A stretch of DNA of 64,000 nucleotides from contig OX460916.1 of assembly GCA_949788275.1 (NCBI GenBank), positions 1,488,001 through 1,552,000 on the forward strand. Direction: 5' to 3'. This DNA is from Weeksellaceae bacterium. Its GTDB lineage: Bacteria > Bacteroidota > Bacteroidia > Flavobacteriales > Weeksellaceae. The notes below the pieces were generated by a model that did not search any database, was not told where the DNA came from, and saw only the letters and a program-made list of their open reading frames with translations. The position numbers and the translations under genes are program-made. Below are positions 43,332 to 51,123 of this stretch, one piece after another; position 1 is the stretch's first letter; each line of letters starts with the position of its first letter.

Positions 43332-43361
43332 AAAGAGGAAATTAAATTTTCCTCTTTTTTT
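43332..43361 (+). terminator. Intrinsic terminator of the kinase-formyltransferase pair
   Basis: Stem AAAGAGGAAA / TTTCCTCTTT followed by TTTTATG. Confidence 0.85.
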
Positions 43362-43479
43362 ATGCCTTTAACCGAGTAAAAAATAGGTATACACTATATT
43401 GCTACAATTTAGGTATAACTATTGATGGGTTAAAGCAATTATATTGAATTACAAAGTAGATACTTGATAAATTAAACCA

Positions 43480-43902
43480 ATGAAAAAGACTCTTTTAACC
43501 CAAAAAATTTTCCGCATACTACTCGGTTTATTCTTGCTTTATGCAGGGATTAGCCATCTAACGTTTAATCGCACCGAGTTTCTAGCACAAGTTCCGCAGT
43601 GGATACCTATGAATGCGGACTGGGTGGTCATCTTATCGGGCATCGTTGAAATTAGTCTTGGGGGCTCGTTAATTACGTTGGTAAAACAGCGAAAACTAGT
43701 GGGGATAATAACTGCCGTATTCTTTATCCTTATTTTCCCTGGAAACATTGCCCAATACGTTAATCAAACCGATGGATTTGGTTTAAACACGGGTGAATTA
43801 CGACTAGCACGCTTATTTTTCCAACCCGTCCTAGTCTTTTGGGCCTTGTGGTCGACGGGTTATTTCCGTAAAAACAATCACCGTGTTCACGAATATCATT
43901 GA
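43480..43902 (+). CDS. DoxX family membrane protein
   Basis: 140-residue inner-membrane protein with four helices (about 8-30, 47-68, 75-92, 108-128). The pattern 'RILLGLFLLYAGISHL' followed by 'ILSGIVEISLGGSLI' is that of small DoxX-like proteins. Function not defined; relatives act as quinone-linked or redox-stress membrane proteins. Single gene. Confidence 0.75.
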   Translation: MKKTLLTQKIFRILLGLFLLYAGISHLTFNRTEFLAQVPQWIPMNADWVVILSGIVEISLGGSLITLVKQRKLVGIITAVFFILIFPGNIAQYVNQTDGFGLNTGELRLARLFFQPVLVFWALWSTGYFRKNNHRVHEYH

Positions 43903-44096
43903 GCCAATTTATAAAGACCATAAAAACGGAAAAACTACAAAACACTTCTATACAGTTACTTCATTAAAAAAACGATGGGATTAACATAGGCAACGGTCAG
44001 AAATCCAGTCGAAGATTTTATCGGTGAAATTAAATAAAAATCGACCTCATCGTTATTTTCATACCCTATGTTAAGGTTATTTGCATAAATCCATTG

Positions 44097-44104
44097 TAAT
44101 TTTG
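44097..44104 (+). promoter_or_regulatory. Putative -7 promoter element
   Basis: TAATTTTG matches TAnnTTTG, 24 bases upstream of ATG 44129. The nearest TTTG (44080-44083) is too close to be a canonical -33 box. Confidence 0.42.
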
Positions 44105-44128
44105 ACCTTTTAATACAAAATATAGACC

Positions 44129-44677
44129 ATGAACATAGTAGGATTTGCGGCAAGCAACAATAAAAGATCGATTAACAAACAGTTATTAACCTATGCGATC
44201 AATCAATTAGAAAATACGCAAGAACATCGCATTAAGACCTTGGATATTCACCAATTCGAAATGCCTATTTATTCCATCGATCGCCAATTAGAAGAAGGAT
44301 TCCCTGTATTATCGCAAGAATTCTACAATGAAATTAAAGAAGCCGATGCTTTAGTGATTACCTTAGCAGAACACAATCTTAATTTTTCGACGGCATTTAA
44401 AAATATTTTAGATTGGGTATCTCGAATCGATATGAATTTTTTAGAAGGAAAAAACCTATTGGTTTTTAGTACTTCACCAGGGGCTTATGGAGGAGGAAAC
44501 GTGATGGAAATTGGTTTAAAATATTTCGCTTTTGCTAAAGGAAATATTGTCGATTACTATTCGTTACCTAGTTTTCAAGACCATTTTAGCAATGGGCAAT
44601 TCACCGATGAAAATCAAAAAGCCATTGTAGACGAAAAAATCAAGGCTTTCCATGAGTCATTGGTAACAAGCGTCTAA
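44129..44677 (+). CDS. NADPH-dependent FMN reductase family protein
   Basis: 182-residue flavodoxin-fold flavoprotein. FMN phosphate-binding 'GFAASNNKRSINKQLL' (about 5-20), 'DALVITLAEHNLNFSTAFKNILDW' around residue 72-95 and 'STSPGAYGG' near 113 match the FMN_red family (chromate/quinone/azo reductases). Cytosolic. A converging T9SS gene shares the terminator after it. Confidence 0.85.
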   Translation: MNIVGFAASNNKRSINKQLLTYAINQLENTQEHRIKTLDIHQFEMPIYSIDRQLEEGFPVLSQEFYNEIKEADALVITLAEHNLNFSTAFKNILDWVSRIDMNFLEGKNLLVFSTSPGAYGGGNVMEIGLKYFAFAKGNIVDYYSLPSFQDHFSNGQFTDENQKAIVDEKIKAFHESLVTSV

Positions 44678-44695
44678 AATAAGCGATTTTAAAAT

Positions 44696-44728
44696 AAAAA
44701 AAGCCCGTGAAATTTCACGGGCTTTTTA
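44696..44728. terminator. Bidirectional terminator
   Basis: Perfect palindrome AGCCCGTGAAATTTCACGGG plus CT, with A-tract before and T-tract after; serves the FMN reductase gene on the plus strand and the T9SS gene on the minus strand. Confidence 0.88.
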
Positions 44729-44747
44729 CGTTTCAAGAATACTTGAA

Positions 44748-45506
44748 TTATTTTTTTACAACTTTCGCTGTAGACGTAACACCTGCATTTGTTGTTTTCA
44801 CTAAGTAAACACCTTTTGCTAAGTCAGAAACGTTTACGTTTTGAGATCCTTCAATTGCAAAAGATTTTACCAATTGACCGTTTAAGTTATAAATCTCAAC
44901 TGTTGATTTTCCTTTTGCAGAGAAAGAAGCTACGTTTGTCCAAACTGTATTTTGTAAAGCTTTTGCTTCTTTTTCGTAGTCAGCTATCCCTAATTTCTCA
45001 GTCTCTACTTTAACATCGTCTAAGAAAAAACGTGCATTTGTATCACCAGCTCCTTTAAATGTAATTTTCGTAGCCTCAGTACCGTCTGCAATTTTAACTG
45101 TATAAGAAGAAAATTCAGCTTTAACTAAAGTCACTTGAGACATATCTAAAGTACCACCACCTGTAATTTCTAATAAAAGTGTTGTTTGCTCACTACCTGT
45201 ATTCCAAGCACCTGCACGAAACGTTAAAGTTGCATTGCCTTTTAACCCTTCTAAAGCAGGAGTAGTCGCAGAACCTTGTAATTTAGTTGTACCTAATTTA
45301 ATAGCACCAGAACCTTTATAAGCTTTCACTAAAGTCCAGTCTTTGTGTTCCAATAATGGTGGGTTATCTAAAGCCCCTCCCCATTGACCATCATTACCAC
45401 CTTGGTTTGTGAATTCATTAAAGTTTTCATCTAAAATAACAGTCTGTGCTTGTACTGTAGTAGAGGCAATCATTGCAACGATTGCTAAAGAATAAAATTG
45501 TTTCAT
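44748..45506 (-). CDS. T9SS-sorted secreted protein
   Basis: 252-residue secreted protein: signal peptide 1-20 (ending TVQA), a jelly-roll-like domain of about 150 residues ('ILDENFNEF', 'LTFRAGAWNTG', 'NARFFLDDVKVE') resembling carbohydrate-binding or anchor domains, then a T9SS type A sorting domain (about 185-252: 'STVEIYNLNGQLVKSF', 'LAKGVYLVKT', terminal KVVKK). It would be exported through the type IX system and attached to or released from the surface. Substrate unknown. An exact -7 match lies at 45535-45542. Confidence 0.82.
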   Translation of the reverse strand: MKQFYSLAIVAMIASTTVQAQTVILDENFNEFTNQGGNDGQWGGALDNPPLLEHKDWTLVKAYKGSGAIKLGTTKLQGSATTPALEGLKGNATLTFRAGAWNTGSEQTTLLLEITGGGTLDMSQVTLVKAEFSSYTVKIADGTEATKITFKGAGDTNARFFLDDVKVETEKLGIADYEKEAKALQNTVWTNVASFSAKGKSTVEIYNLNGQLVKSFAIEGSQNVNVSDLAKGVYLVKTTNAGVTSTAKVVKK

Positions 45507-45534
45507 ATTTATTTAGTTTTAAAGTTTACTGTGA

Positions 45535-45542
45535 CAAATATA
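45535..45542 (-). promoter_or_regulatory. Putative -7 promoter element of the T9SS cargo gene
   Basis: The minus strand reads TATATTTG, 28 bases upstream of the start at 45506. Confidence 0.42.
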
Positions 45543-45681
45543 AACGATATTTTGAAACATTTTTTAAAATTTTAACATTTGTAATCTTCTTAACCTTAAG
45601 TTAATACAACAAAAAAACCGCAAAACAATCCCAATACCTAGTAAATCAACTAATTAGAACACAATTTACTCTATTAAAATA

Positions 45682-45796
45682 GGGCGGCTGCTGCGCACCG
45701 GGCTATCCATTTCAATCTTTTTTTTAAATAAAAAAAAGGATTTCCATTGCTATCCCTGCCGCGGCTTCCTACAAAATGGATGCTCAGCCATTTAAA
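45682..45796 (-). repeat. Dispersed structured element, copy E (type 1)
   Basis: On the minus strand: hairpin AAATGG-CTGAGCAT-CCATTT, GCGGCAGGGATAGCAATGG, AAATCC, an A/T hairpin (TTTTTTTATTTAAAAAAAA), GATTGAAATGGATAGCCCGG, and TGCGCAGCAGCCGCCC. It sits in the 377-base gap 45507-45883 next to the terminator of the second lipoamide dehydrogenase. Confidence 0.82.
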
Positions 45797-45808
45797 AACT
45801 AAAGCACA

Positions 45809-45852
45809 TAAAAAAAAGCTGCACTGGAAATTCCAGTGCAGCTTTTTTTTAT
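45809..45852 (-). terminator. Intrinsic terminator of second lipoamide dehydrogenase gene
   Basis: 14-bp perfect stem AAGCTGCACTGGAA / TTCCAGTGCAGCTT with a one-base centre, T-tract on both strands. Confidence 0.9.
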
Positions 45853-45883
45853 GTATTCGTAATGAACTATTTTAAAGGTTCCA

Positions 45884-47275
45884 TTAGATATGAATTGAGT
45901 GACCATACGCATCTTCTACCGCTTCCATAATCGCTTCCGACATGGTTGGGTGTGGATGAATTGATTTCATAATTTCGTGAGCCGTTGTTTCAAGATTACG
46001 TGCGGCAACCGCCTCAGCAATCATTTCGGTAACACCTTCACCAATCATGTGGCAACCTAACCATTCACCGTATTTCGCATCAAAAACAACTTTCACAAAA
46101 CCGTCAGCAGCACCATTGGCAACCGCTTTTCCGTTGGCAGAGAAAGGGAATTTTCCAACTTTTACTTCGTATCCCATTTCAATGGCTTTCGTCTCGGTTA
46201 AACCAACAGAAGCAATCTCTGGTGAACAATAAGTACAACCAGGTACGTTTCCATAATCAATTGGTTCTACTTTTTCACCGGCCATATGTTCTACACAAAG
46301 AATTCCTTGAGCAGAAGCTAAATGGGCTAAATCAGCACCTTTAACAACATCACCAATAGCAAAGTAGCCTTTTACTGAAGATTCACAAAAATCGTTAATC
46401 ACAATTTTCCCACGTTCTAAAGTAATCCCTACCTCTTCTAATCCAAGATTTTCTGTATTAGGCACAATACCTACGGCCGATAAAACAACATCTGCTTCAA
46501 GAATTTCTTCTCCTTTCGCTGTTTTAATGGTTGCTTTAACGCCTTCACCGGTTGTATCCACTGAAGTAACCTCGGCATTGGTCATGATACTGATTCCTGA
46601 CTTTTTCAAAGACAATTGCAATTGTTTTGAAATATCTTCATCTTCTACCGGAACGATACGAGGTAAAAATTCAACGATAGTTACCTTCGTTCCTAACGTA
46701 TTGTAGAAATGAGCGAATTCAACACCAATGGCTCCAGAACCAACCACAATCATCGATTTAGGTTGTTTCTCTAAGGATAAAGCACCGCGGTAACCAATTA
46801 CCTTTTTACCATCCTGTGGTAAAGCTGGTAATTCACGAGAACGCGCTCCTGTTGCAATAATAATATTTTGTGCTGCAACCTCTTCAGATGTTCCATCTGC
46901 TTTGGTTACTTTAACTTTTTTACCTGCTAATAATTTTGCTTCACCTTGAATAACATCAATTTTATTTTTTTTCATTAAAAATTGAACACCTTTACTCATA
47001 CGGTCAGCTACACCTCTACTACGGTCAATCACATTGCCAAATTCGAAAGAGATGTCAGAAGGTTTATTTAATCCAAAATCCTCTGCATGGTTTAAATATT
47101 TAAAAACTTGTGCACTTTTAAGTAAAGCTTTCGTTGGGATACATCCCCAATTTAAACAAATCCCTCCCAATTCTGCTTTTTCGATAATGGCTACCTTTTT
47201 TCCTAGTTGAGAAGCTCTAATCGCTGCTACATAACCACCAGGTCCACTACCAATCACAATAATATCGTAACTCAT
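45884..47275 (-). CDS. lpdA: Dihydrolipoyl dehydrogenase (second copy)
   Basis: 463-residue FAD enzyme, start at ATG 47275 (a frame from ATG 47284 adds MEK). FAD-binding GSGPGGYVAAI, redox disulfide GGICLNWGC, NAD-binding GSGAIGVEFA and the active-site pair HPHPTMSEAI. The LNWGCIPTK form with HPHPT differs from the first copy (LNIGCIPSK, HAHPT), so the two serve different complexes, for example pyruvate or branched-chain versus 2-oxoglutarate or glycine cleavage. No E1/E2 genes adjacent. Confidence 0.93.
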   Translation of the reverse strand: MSYDIIVIGSGPGGYVAAIRASQLGKKVAIIEKAELGGICLNWGCIPTKALLKSAQVFKYLNHAEDFGLNKPSDISFEFGNVIDRSRGVADRMSKGVQFLMKKNKIDVIQGEAKLLAGKKVKVTKADGTSEEVAAQNIIIATGARSRELPALPQDGKKVIGYRGALSLEKQPKSMIVVGSGAIGVEFAHFYNTLGTKVTIVEFLPRIVPVEDEDISKQLQLSLKKSGISIMTNAEVTSVDTTGEGVKATIKTAKGEEILEADVVLSAVGIVPNTENLGLEEVGITLERGKIVINDFCESSVKGYFAIGDVVKGADLAHLASAQGILCVEHMAGEKVEPIDYGNVPGCTYCSPEIASVGLTETKAIEMGYEVKVGKFPFSANGKAVANGAADGFVKVVFDAKYGEWLGCHMIGEGVTEMIAEAVAARNLETTAHEIMKSIHPHPTMSEAIMEAVEDAYGHSIHI

Positions 47276-47351
47276 TTTTTCCATAATTTGATGCTAATTT
47301 AGCAATTCTAAACAGAATTAAAACAATTTTCTCAATAATGATATAATTTCT

Positions 47352-47359
47352 TAATTTTG
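47352..47359 (+). promoter_or_regulatory. -7 element 6 bases before a start codon
   Basis: TAATTTTG, exact TAnnTTTG, six bases upstream of ATG 47366, with TTTTC (47327-47331) 20 bases before it as a possible -33 box. The transcript would be nearly leaderless. Confidence 0.5.
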
Positions 47360-47365
47360 CAAGTC

Positions 47366-47701
47366 ATGAATATTTTCTTTCACAATATCGCAGACAATCT
47401 AGAAGTCGAGACTGATGAACCCTTGTTCGGAAGTTTGGAGCAAGCTGTTGAGATCTTTCACAACTTGCCCGACTATGATGGAAGTTACTTAGGCTTAGTG
47501 AATACCGACGGCAATGTGGTTCAGATATCGAAATACGATCGTTTTTTATTTCTCATCGAAATTCCTATTTACGAACAACAAGGGGCCTATTCGGTTTTGT
47601 TTACCTACTTTCAAGTGATGGATTTATTGGCCAAACTCTACCAAGGATTTGACCCTTACGATATCCCAGGACTCAATTTCGATAAATACATTGAGGAGTA
47701 G
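47366..47701 (+). CDS. Conserved-looking small cytosolic protein, function unknown
   Basis: 111-residue acidic protein without signal or membrane segments: 'DNLEVETDEPLFGSLEQAVEIF', 'GSYLGLVNTDGNVVQISKYD', 'FQVMDLLAKLYQGFDPYDI'. I place the start at ATG 47366; a TTG at 47357 overlaps the promoter box. I do not recognise the family. Its size and acidity would also fit an immunity-type protein, but no toxin gene is adjacent. Confidence 0.55.
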   Translation: MNIFFHNIADNLEVETDEPLFGSLEQAVEIFHNLPDYDGSYLGLVNTDGNVVQISKYDRFLFLIEIPIYEQQGAYSVLFTYFQVMDLLAKLYQGFDPYDIPGLNFDKYIEE

Positions 47702-47702
47702 C

Positions 47703-47738
47703 ATGTTAGATGTTCGATATCAGATTTTAGATTTTAGA
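47703..47738. repeat. Short TTAGAT-rich simple repeat
   Basis: Low-complexity tract with units TTAGAT, TCGATATCAGATTTTAGAT, like those at 22307 and 55990, directly before the tandem duplication. Confidence 0.4.
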
Positions 47739-47920
47739 TAGAAGATGTGAGCTATTGACCATGATGCTATACCATTAGCCCCATCATCGCAATGACAAAT
47801 GATTGACTGCCTATTTCTTATCCATTTTATAGAAGATGTGAGCTATTGACCGTGACGCTATACCATTAACCCCATCATCGCAATGACAAATGATTGACCG
47901 CCTATTTCTTATCCATTTTA
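47739..47920 (-). repeat. Tandem duplication, 2 x 91 bp, covering the 3' end of the MFS gene
   Basis: Unit 1 (47739-47829) and unit 2 (47830-47920) both start TAGAAGATGTGAGCTATTGA and end TTCTTATCCATTTTA; they differ at only a few positions. Unit 2 contains the last codons and stop of the permease gene (FYKMDKK, stop at 47902), so unit 1 carries a copy of that coding tail. Confidence 0.85.
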
Positions 47921-49185
47921 TAGAATAATAAAATACAGAAGCTAATCGCAAAAGAGAATCCCATGGCCAAAGCGGAAGCTTTCATTCCGCCCGAATATTC
48001 AATTAAAGATCCATAAATCATTAAACCAAAAAATAAAGCCAATTTCTCGAAGACATCATAAAAACTGAAAAAAGTGGTGGTATCTTCTGTTTCAGGCAAT
48101 AATTTCGCATAGGTAGAACGCGACAAGGCTTGTATACCTCCCATCACTAACCCAACCATACCGGCCATCATATAGAATTGCGTTTTCACATTCGGATCAC
48201 TCGGTTGTATATAGTAAGCAATTAAGCAGGTAATGATAAAAATAAACACCCCGATTAATAAGGTCAGTTTATTCCCTATTTTACCCGAGAGAAAAGAAAA
48301 TAACCAAGCCCCTAATACAGCTTCAATTTGAATTAATAAAATGGTCATGATTAACTCGGTTTCTTCCATGCCTATCTCAGAACTTCCAAACATAGCGGCC
48401 ATTAAAAAAATGGTTTGCATGGCTAAACTGTAGAAAAAGAAGCCCGCCAAAAATATACGGATATTTTTAAACTGATTTAATTCTTTAAACGTATTGGAAA
48501 GCCCGCGAAAGCTGTTCTTAAAAATTCCTTTCGGTATTTCACGATTCAATTTTTTATTAGGCAAGCGTGTTAACGCTATTTGCCCAAAACCAATCCACCA
48601 TACACCCGTTAATAAAAAGGTGAATCGCGTAAAGAACCCCACTTGATCATCGGGAGCAAATTGGATAATGGCTAAACAAATCGATAACAATACAACCGAT
48701 CCAATATAACCAAACATATAGCCCTTAGCCGAAACACTGTCCATTTTTTCTTCCGAAACAATCTCGGGTAAATAAGCATTGTAAAAGACTAAGCTCCCCC
48801 AAAACCCTATACTCGCCGTTACATTGAGTAAAAGTCCTAACCAAATTAAATCAGCACTATGAAAAAAGAACATCCCCATACACGACAAAGCACCTAAATA
48901 ACAAAAAAATCGCAAGAATTTTCTTTTATTCCCAATTAGATCAGCAATGGATGAAAGCATGGGTGATAAAACAATCACCACTAAAAATGCAATGGCTAAA
49001 GAGTAATTGAATGCTGTTTCTGGTAAAAAGCCGAGAAAACGAATGGGACTTCCATCGGTATTTCTGGTCATGGCTGTAAAATAAACGGGAAAAATGGCGG
49101 AAGCAATAACTAAGGAATGAACCGAATTGGCCCAATCATATGAAATCCATGCTTTGACTAAGCGAGGGTTATTTTTTTGAATCAT
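47902..49185 (-). CDS. MFS transporter, Atg22/UMF1-like
   Basis: 427-residue inner-membrane permease with twelve hydrophobic segments. The N-terminus 'KAWISYDWANSVHSLVIASAIFPVYF' is the hallmark of the Atg22-like group of the major facilitator superfamily, and 'MGGIQALSRSTYAKLLPETEDTTTFFSFYDVFEK' near residue 340-375 is its other conserved stretch. Yeast Atg22 exports amino acids from the vacuole; the bacterial substrates are unknown. Its last codons lie inside a tandem duplication. Confidence 0.85.
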   Translation of the reverse strand: MIQKNNPRLVKAWISYDWANSVHSLVIASAIFPVYFTAMTRNTDGSPIRFLGFLPETAFNYSLAIAFLVVIVLSPMLSSIADLIGNKRKFLRFFCYLGALSCMGMFFFHSADLIWLGLLLNVTASIGFWGSLVFYNAYLPEIVSEEKMDSVSAKGYMFGYIGSVVLLSICLAIIQFAPDDQVGFFTRFTFLLTGVWWIGFGQIALTRLPNKKLNREIPKGIFKNSFRGLSNTFKELNQFKNIRIFLAGFFFYSLAMQTIFLMAAMFGSSEIGMEETELIMTILLIQIEAVLGAWLFSFLSGKIGNKLTLLIGVFIFIITCLIAYYIQPSDPNVKTQFYMMAGMVGLVMGGIQALSRSTYAKLLPETEDTTTFFSFYDVFEKLALFFGLMIYGSLIEYSGGMKASALAMGFSFAISFCILLFYKMDKK

Positions 49186-49414
49186 GGTTGGTAAATGAAT
49201 AAGGGTTAAATCTAGTAAAAAAATATGGACAGCCCGATATGTTTTTGTTATCTCTATACAAGCTGAATGTAAAATTTACGTATATACTCAACCCATAAAG
49301 AATAGTTATTATTTGGTATTCTTCATCCAAGAAAAAACAACCTAAGTACAAACAAGTAGTGTAAATTAGTATAAATAAGTATATTAATACACCTCAACAA
49401 AAATGTCAATACTT

Positions 49415-49422
49415 TAAATTTG
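49415..49422 (+). promoter_or_regulatory. Putative -7 promoter element
   Basis: TAAATTTG matches TAnnTTTG, 26 bases upstream of ATG 49449. Confidence 0.45.
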
Positions 49423-49448
49423 CATCCTAATTAAATCCTAAATATAGT

Positions 49449-50282
49449 ATGAAAAATTTATTTTTCTCCTTAGCACTCGCTGTTGGTACACTTAGTTTCG
49501 CCCAAGTAGGAATTAATACAGATATGGCTGACCCCAGTGCTATGTTGGAAGTGAAAGCGGCTAAAAAAGGTTTTCTACCTCCCCGTGTCGTGCTTGAAAG
49601 CACAAATGATAAGAAGACGATTCTTACTCCAGCGAAAGGTTTAGTCGTTTACAATACGATCAACAATCCTCAGCACATCCCTGAAGGTTTATATGTCAAT
49701 ACAGGAAATAAAGACGCACCTGTATGGTTTAGACTAAATCAAGATTTACCGCCACCACCTACTGGAGATCTTCTAAATCCGACGACCATGATTTTAGATG
49801 CAGCTTCAATTTTTAGATTAGGGTCTGCCCTATCGGACACCAAATCTAAGGTGAGTAAAATTATCAATAATAAAATTGTAGAAAGCAATAATTCTTTCGA
49901 ATTACCCGAGGATGGTTATTACTTATTGATGGTCAATTTTATGCTAGGGTTTAATAGCGTTAATTTGAATAATCCTGCACCAAATACACCCAATGTGGTT
50001 GTAGAATTTCAAAAAAAATTAACGATCAATGGAGCTATAAAAAGCACCTATAGCTATACATTACCCCGTATTACAGTCGTTTCTGTACCAGGCCAAACGA
50101 CCTTGATGAAAAATTATACCTTGCATTTCTATTTAAACGGCAATAAAGGCGATAAATTTTACCCTGTTTATCGCGTGACTGGAGAACCCCACATCGATTT
50201 CCCGAACATTAGTGAAATAAGAGTATTTAACCAACCTACATTTTCACTTATTCGTACCGCTGAAGTAAAGCTTTTGAATTAA
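49449..50282 (+). CDS. Secreted surface protein, paralogue of 2133-2948
   Basis: 277-residue exported protein: signal peptide 1-19 (ending LSFAQ), then VGINTDMADPSAMLEVK, KGFLPPRVVLES, PAKGLVVYNT and GLYVNTG, exactly the pattern of the gene at 2133-2948. The C-terminal two thirds look beta-rich, with no sorting domain. A proline run (PPPPTG) links the two parts. Function unknown. Followed by an intrinsic terminator. Confidence 0.65.
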   Translation: MKNLFFSLALAVGTLSFAQVGINTDMADPSAMLEVKAAKKGFLPPRVVLESTNDKKTILTPAKGLVVYNTINNPQHIPEGLYVNTGNKDAPVWFRLNQDLPPPPTGDLLNPTTMILDAASIFRLGSALSDTKSKVSKIINNKIVESNNSFELPEDGYYLLMVNFMLGFNSVNLNNPAPNTPNVVVEFQKKLTINGAIKSTYSYTLPRITVVSVPGQTTLMKNYTLHFYLNGNKGDKFYPVYRVTGEPHIDFPNISEIRVFNQPTFSLIRTAEVKLLN

Positions 50283-50308
50283 TTAACATCCTATCAATGC
50301 GAAAAACT

Positions 50309-50340
50309 AAAGCTGCTCTCTATAGCAGCTTTAATTTTTT
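50309..50340 (+). terminator. Intrinsic terminator of the surface-protein gene
   Basis: Stem AAAGCTGCT / AGCAGCTTT with a 6-base loop, then AATTTTTT. Confidence 0.85.
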
Positions 50341-50435
50341 AGTTCAACGTCCTTTATTCAATGCTCGATTAGTCATCATTCCTAATGCTTATTTTTTTTA
50401 AATAATGATTACATTCGAGTCCTAAAACAGGCGCT

Positions 50436-51092
50436 ATGACCGAAAACGAAAAATTCATCCATAAATCGATTCTTGCAAGCATTCACATGGGGTTTTATCC
50501 ATTGAATGAAATCAAGGAAATCATTCTTGATGAAATAGAAGACAATGAATTTGAAGATGAAATAGCAGAGCAATGGGCGCTTGAACAGATTGATCAGGTT
50601 TACTCAGCCCATAGGCAAGCGAGTGAAACGTGGTCCCACCCTACGGATACTGAACGGTTAATTCAGGTTTTTGACGAATTAACTGCTCAAGGGATCATCG
50701 CCCTTCACAATCCGGGGTATACCACGGGTGATGGAGAGTATGAAGTTATCCAAGTGGAACAAGCACTCCGCCAAGAGGGTATTTATTCAAACGGTTACTG
50801 TTTTTACCACGAGCAAGATTTAGAACGCGCTATTGAAGCTGAACATCCCACTCTACACCTCCATTTTCAAAAAGTCGATAACTCCATGGATGCGGTGACT
50901 ATAGCCCTTGGCCACCTCATTGTAAGTTGTTTAGAAAAAAATGGATTTACAACCCAATGGAATGGTACTGCTACCCAACGCATTGAACTACCTTTTTTTC
51001 GATGGCAATGGACTTTCGATGAAAACCATCGCGATTTACAAGATTATCGAGTCGTTATTGATCAAATTAAACAAGCTTATTCCGCTTCCTAA
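50436..51092 (+). CDS. Uncharacterised protein, DUF6891-like
   Basis: 218-residue acidic cytosolic protein, no signal or membrane segment. It opens with a helical segment ('IHKSILASIHMGFYPLNEIKEIILDEIED') and contains 'ALHNPGYTTGDGEYEV', 'GIYSNGYCFYHEQDLERAIE' and 'HLHFQ', the layout I associate with DUF6891, a family of unknown function. A gene with a DUF6138-like product starts 31 bases downstream, so the two are probably co-transcribed. Confidence 0.55.
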   Translation: MTENEKFIHKSILASIHMGFYPLNEIKEIILDEIEDNEFEDEIAEQWALEQIDQVYSAHRQASETWSHPTDTERLIQVFDELTAQGIIALHNPGYTTGDGEYEVIQVEQALRQEGIYSNGYCFYHEQDLERAIEAEHPTLHLHFQKVDNSMDAVTIALGHLIVSCLEKNGFTTQWNGTATQRIELPFFRWQWTFDENHRDLQDYRVVIDQIKQAYSAS

Positions 51093-51123
51093 TCGAAGAT
51101 TTCTTCTTATTGAATACCATATT

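Noticed and set aside
50941-51123. N-terminal extension of the DUF6138-like protein
   Set aside because: It overlaps the previous gene by 150 bases in another frame; ATG 51124 starts the conserved-looking sequence.
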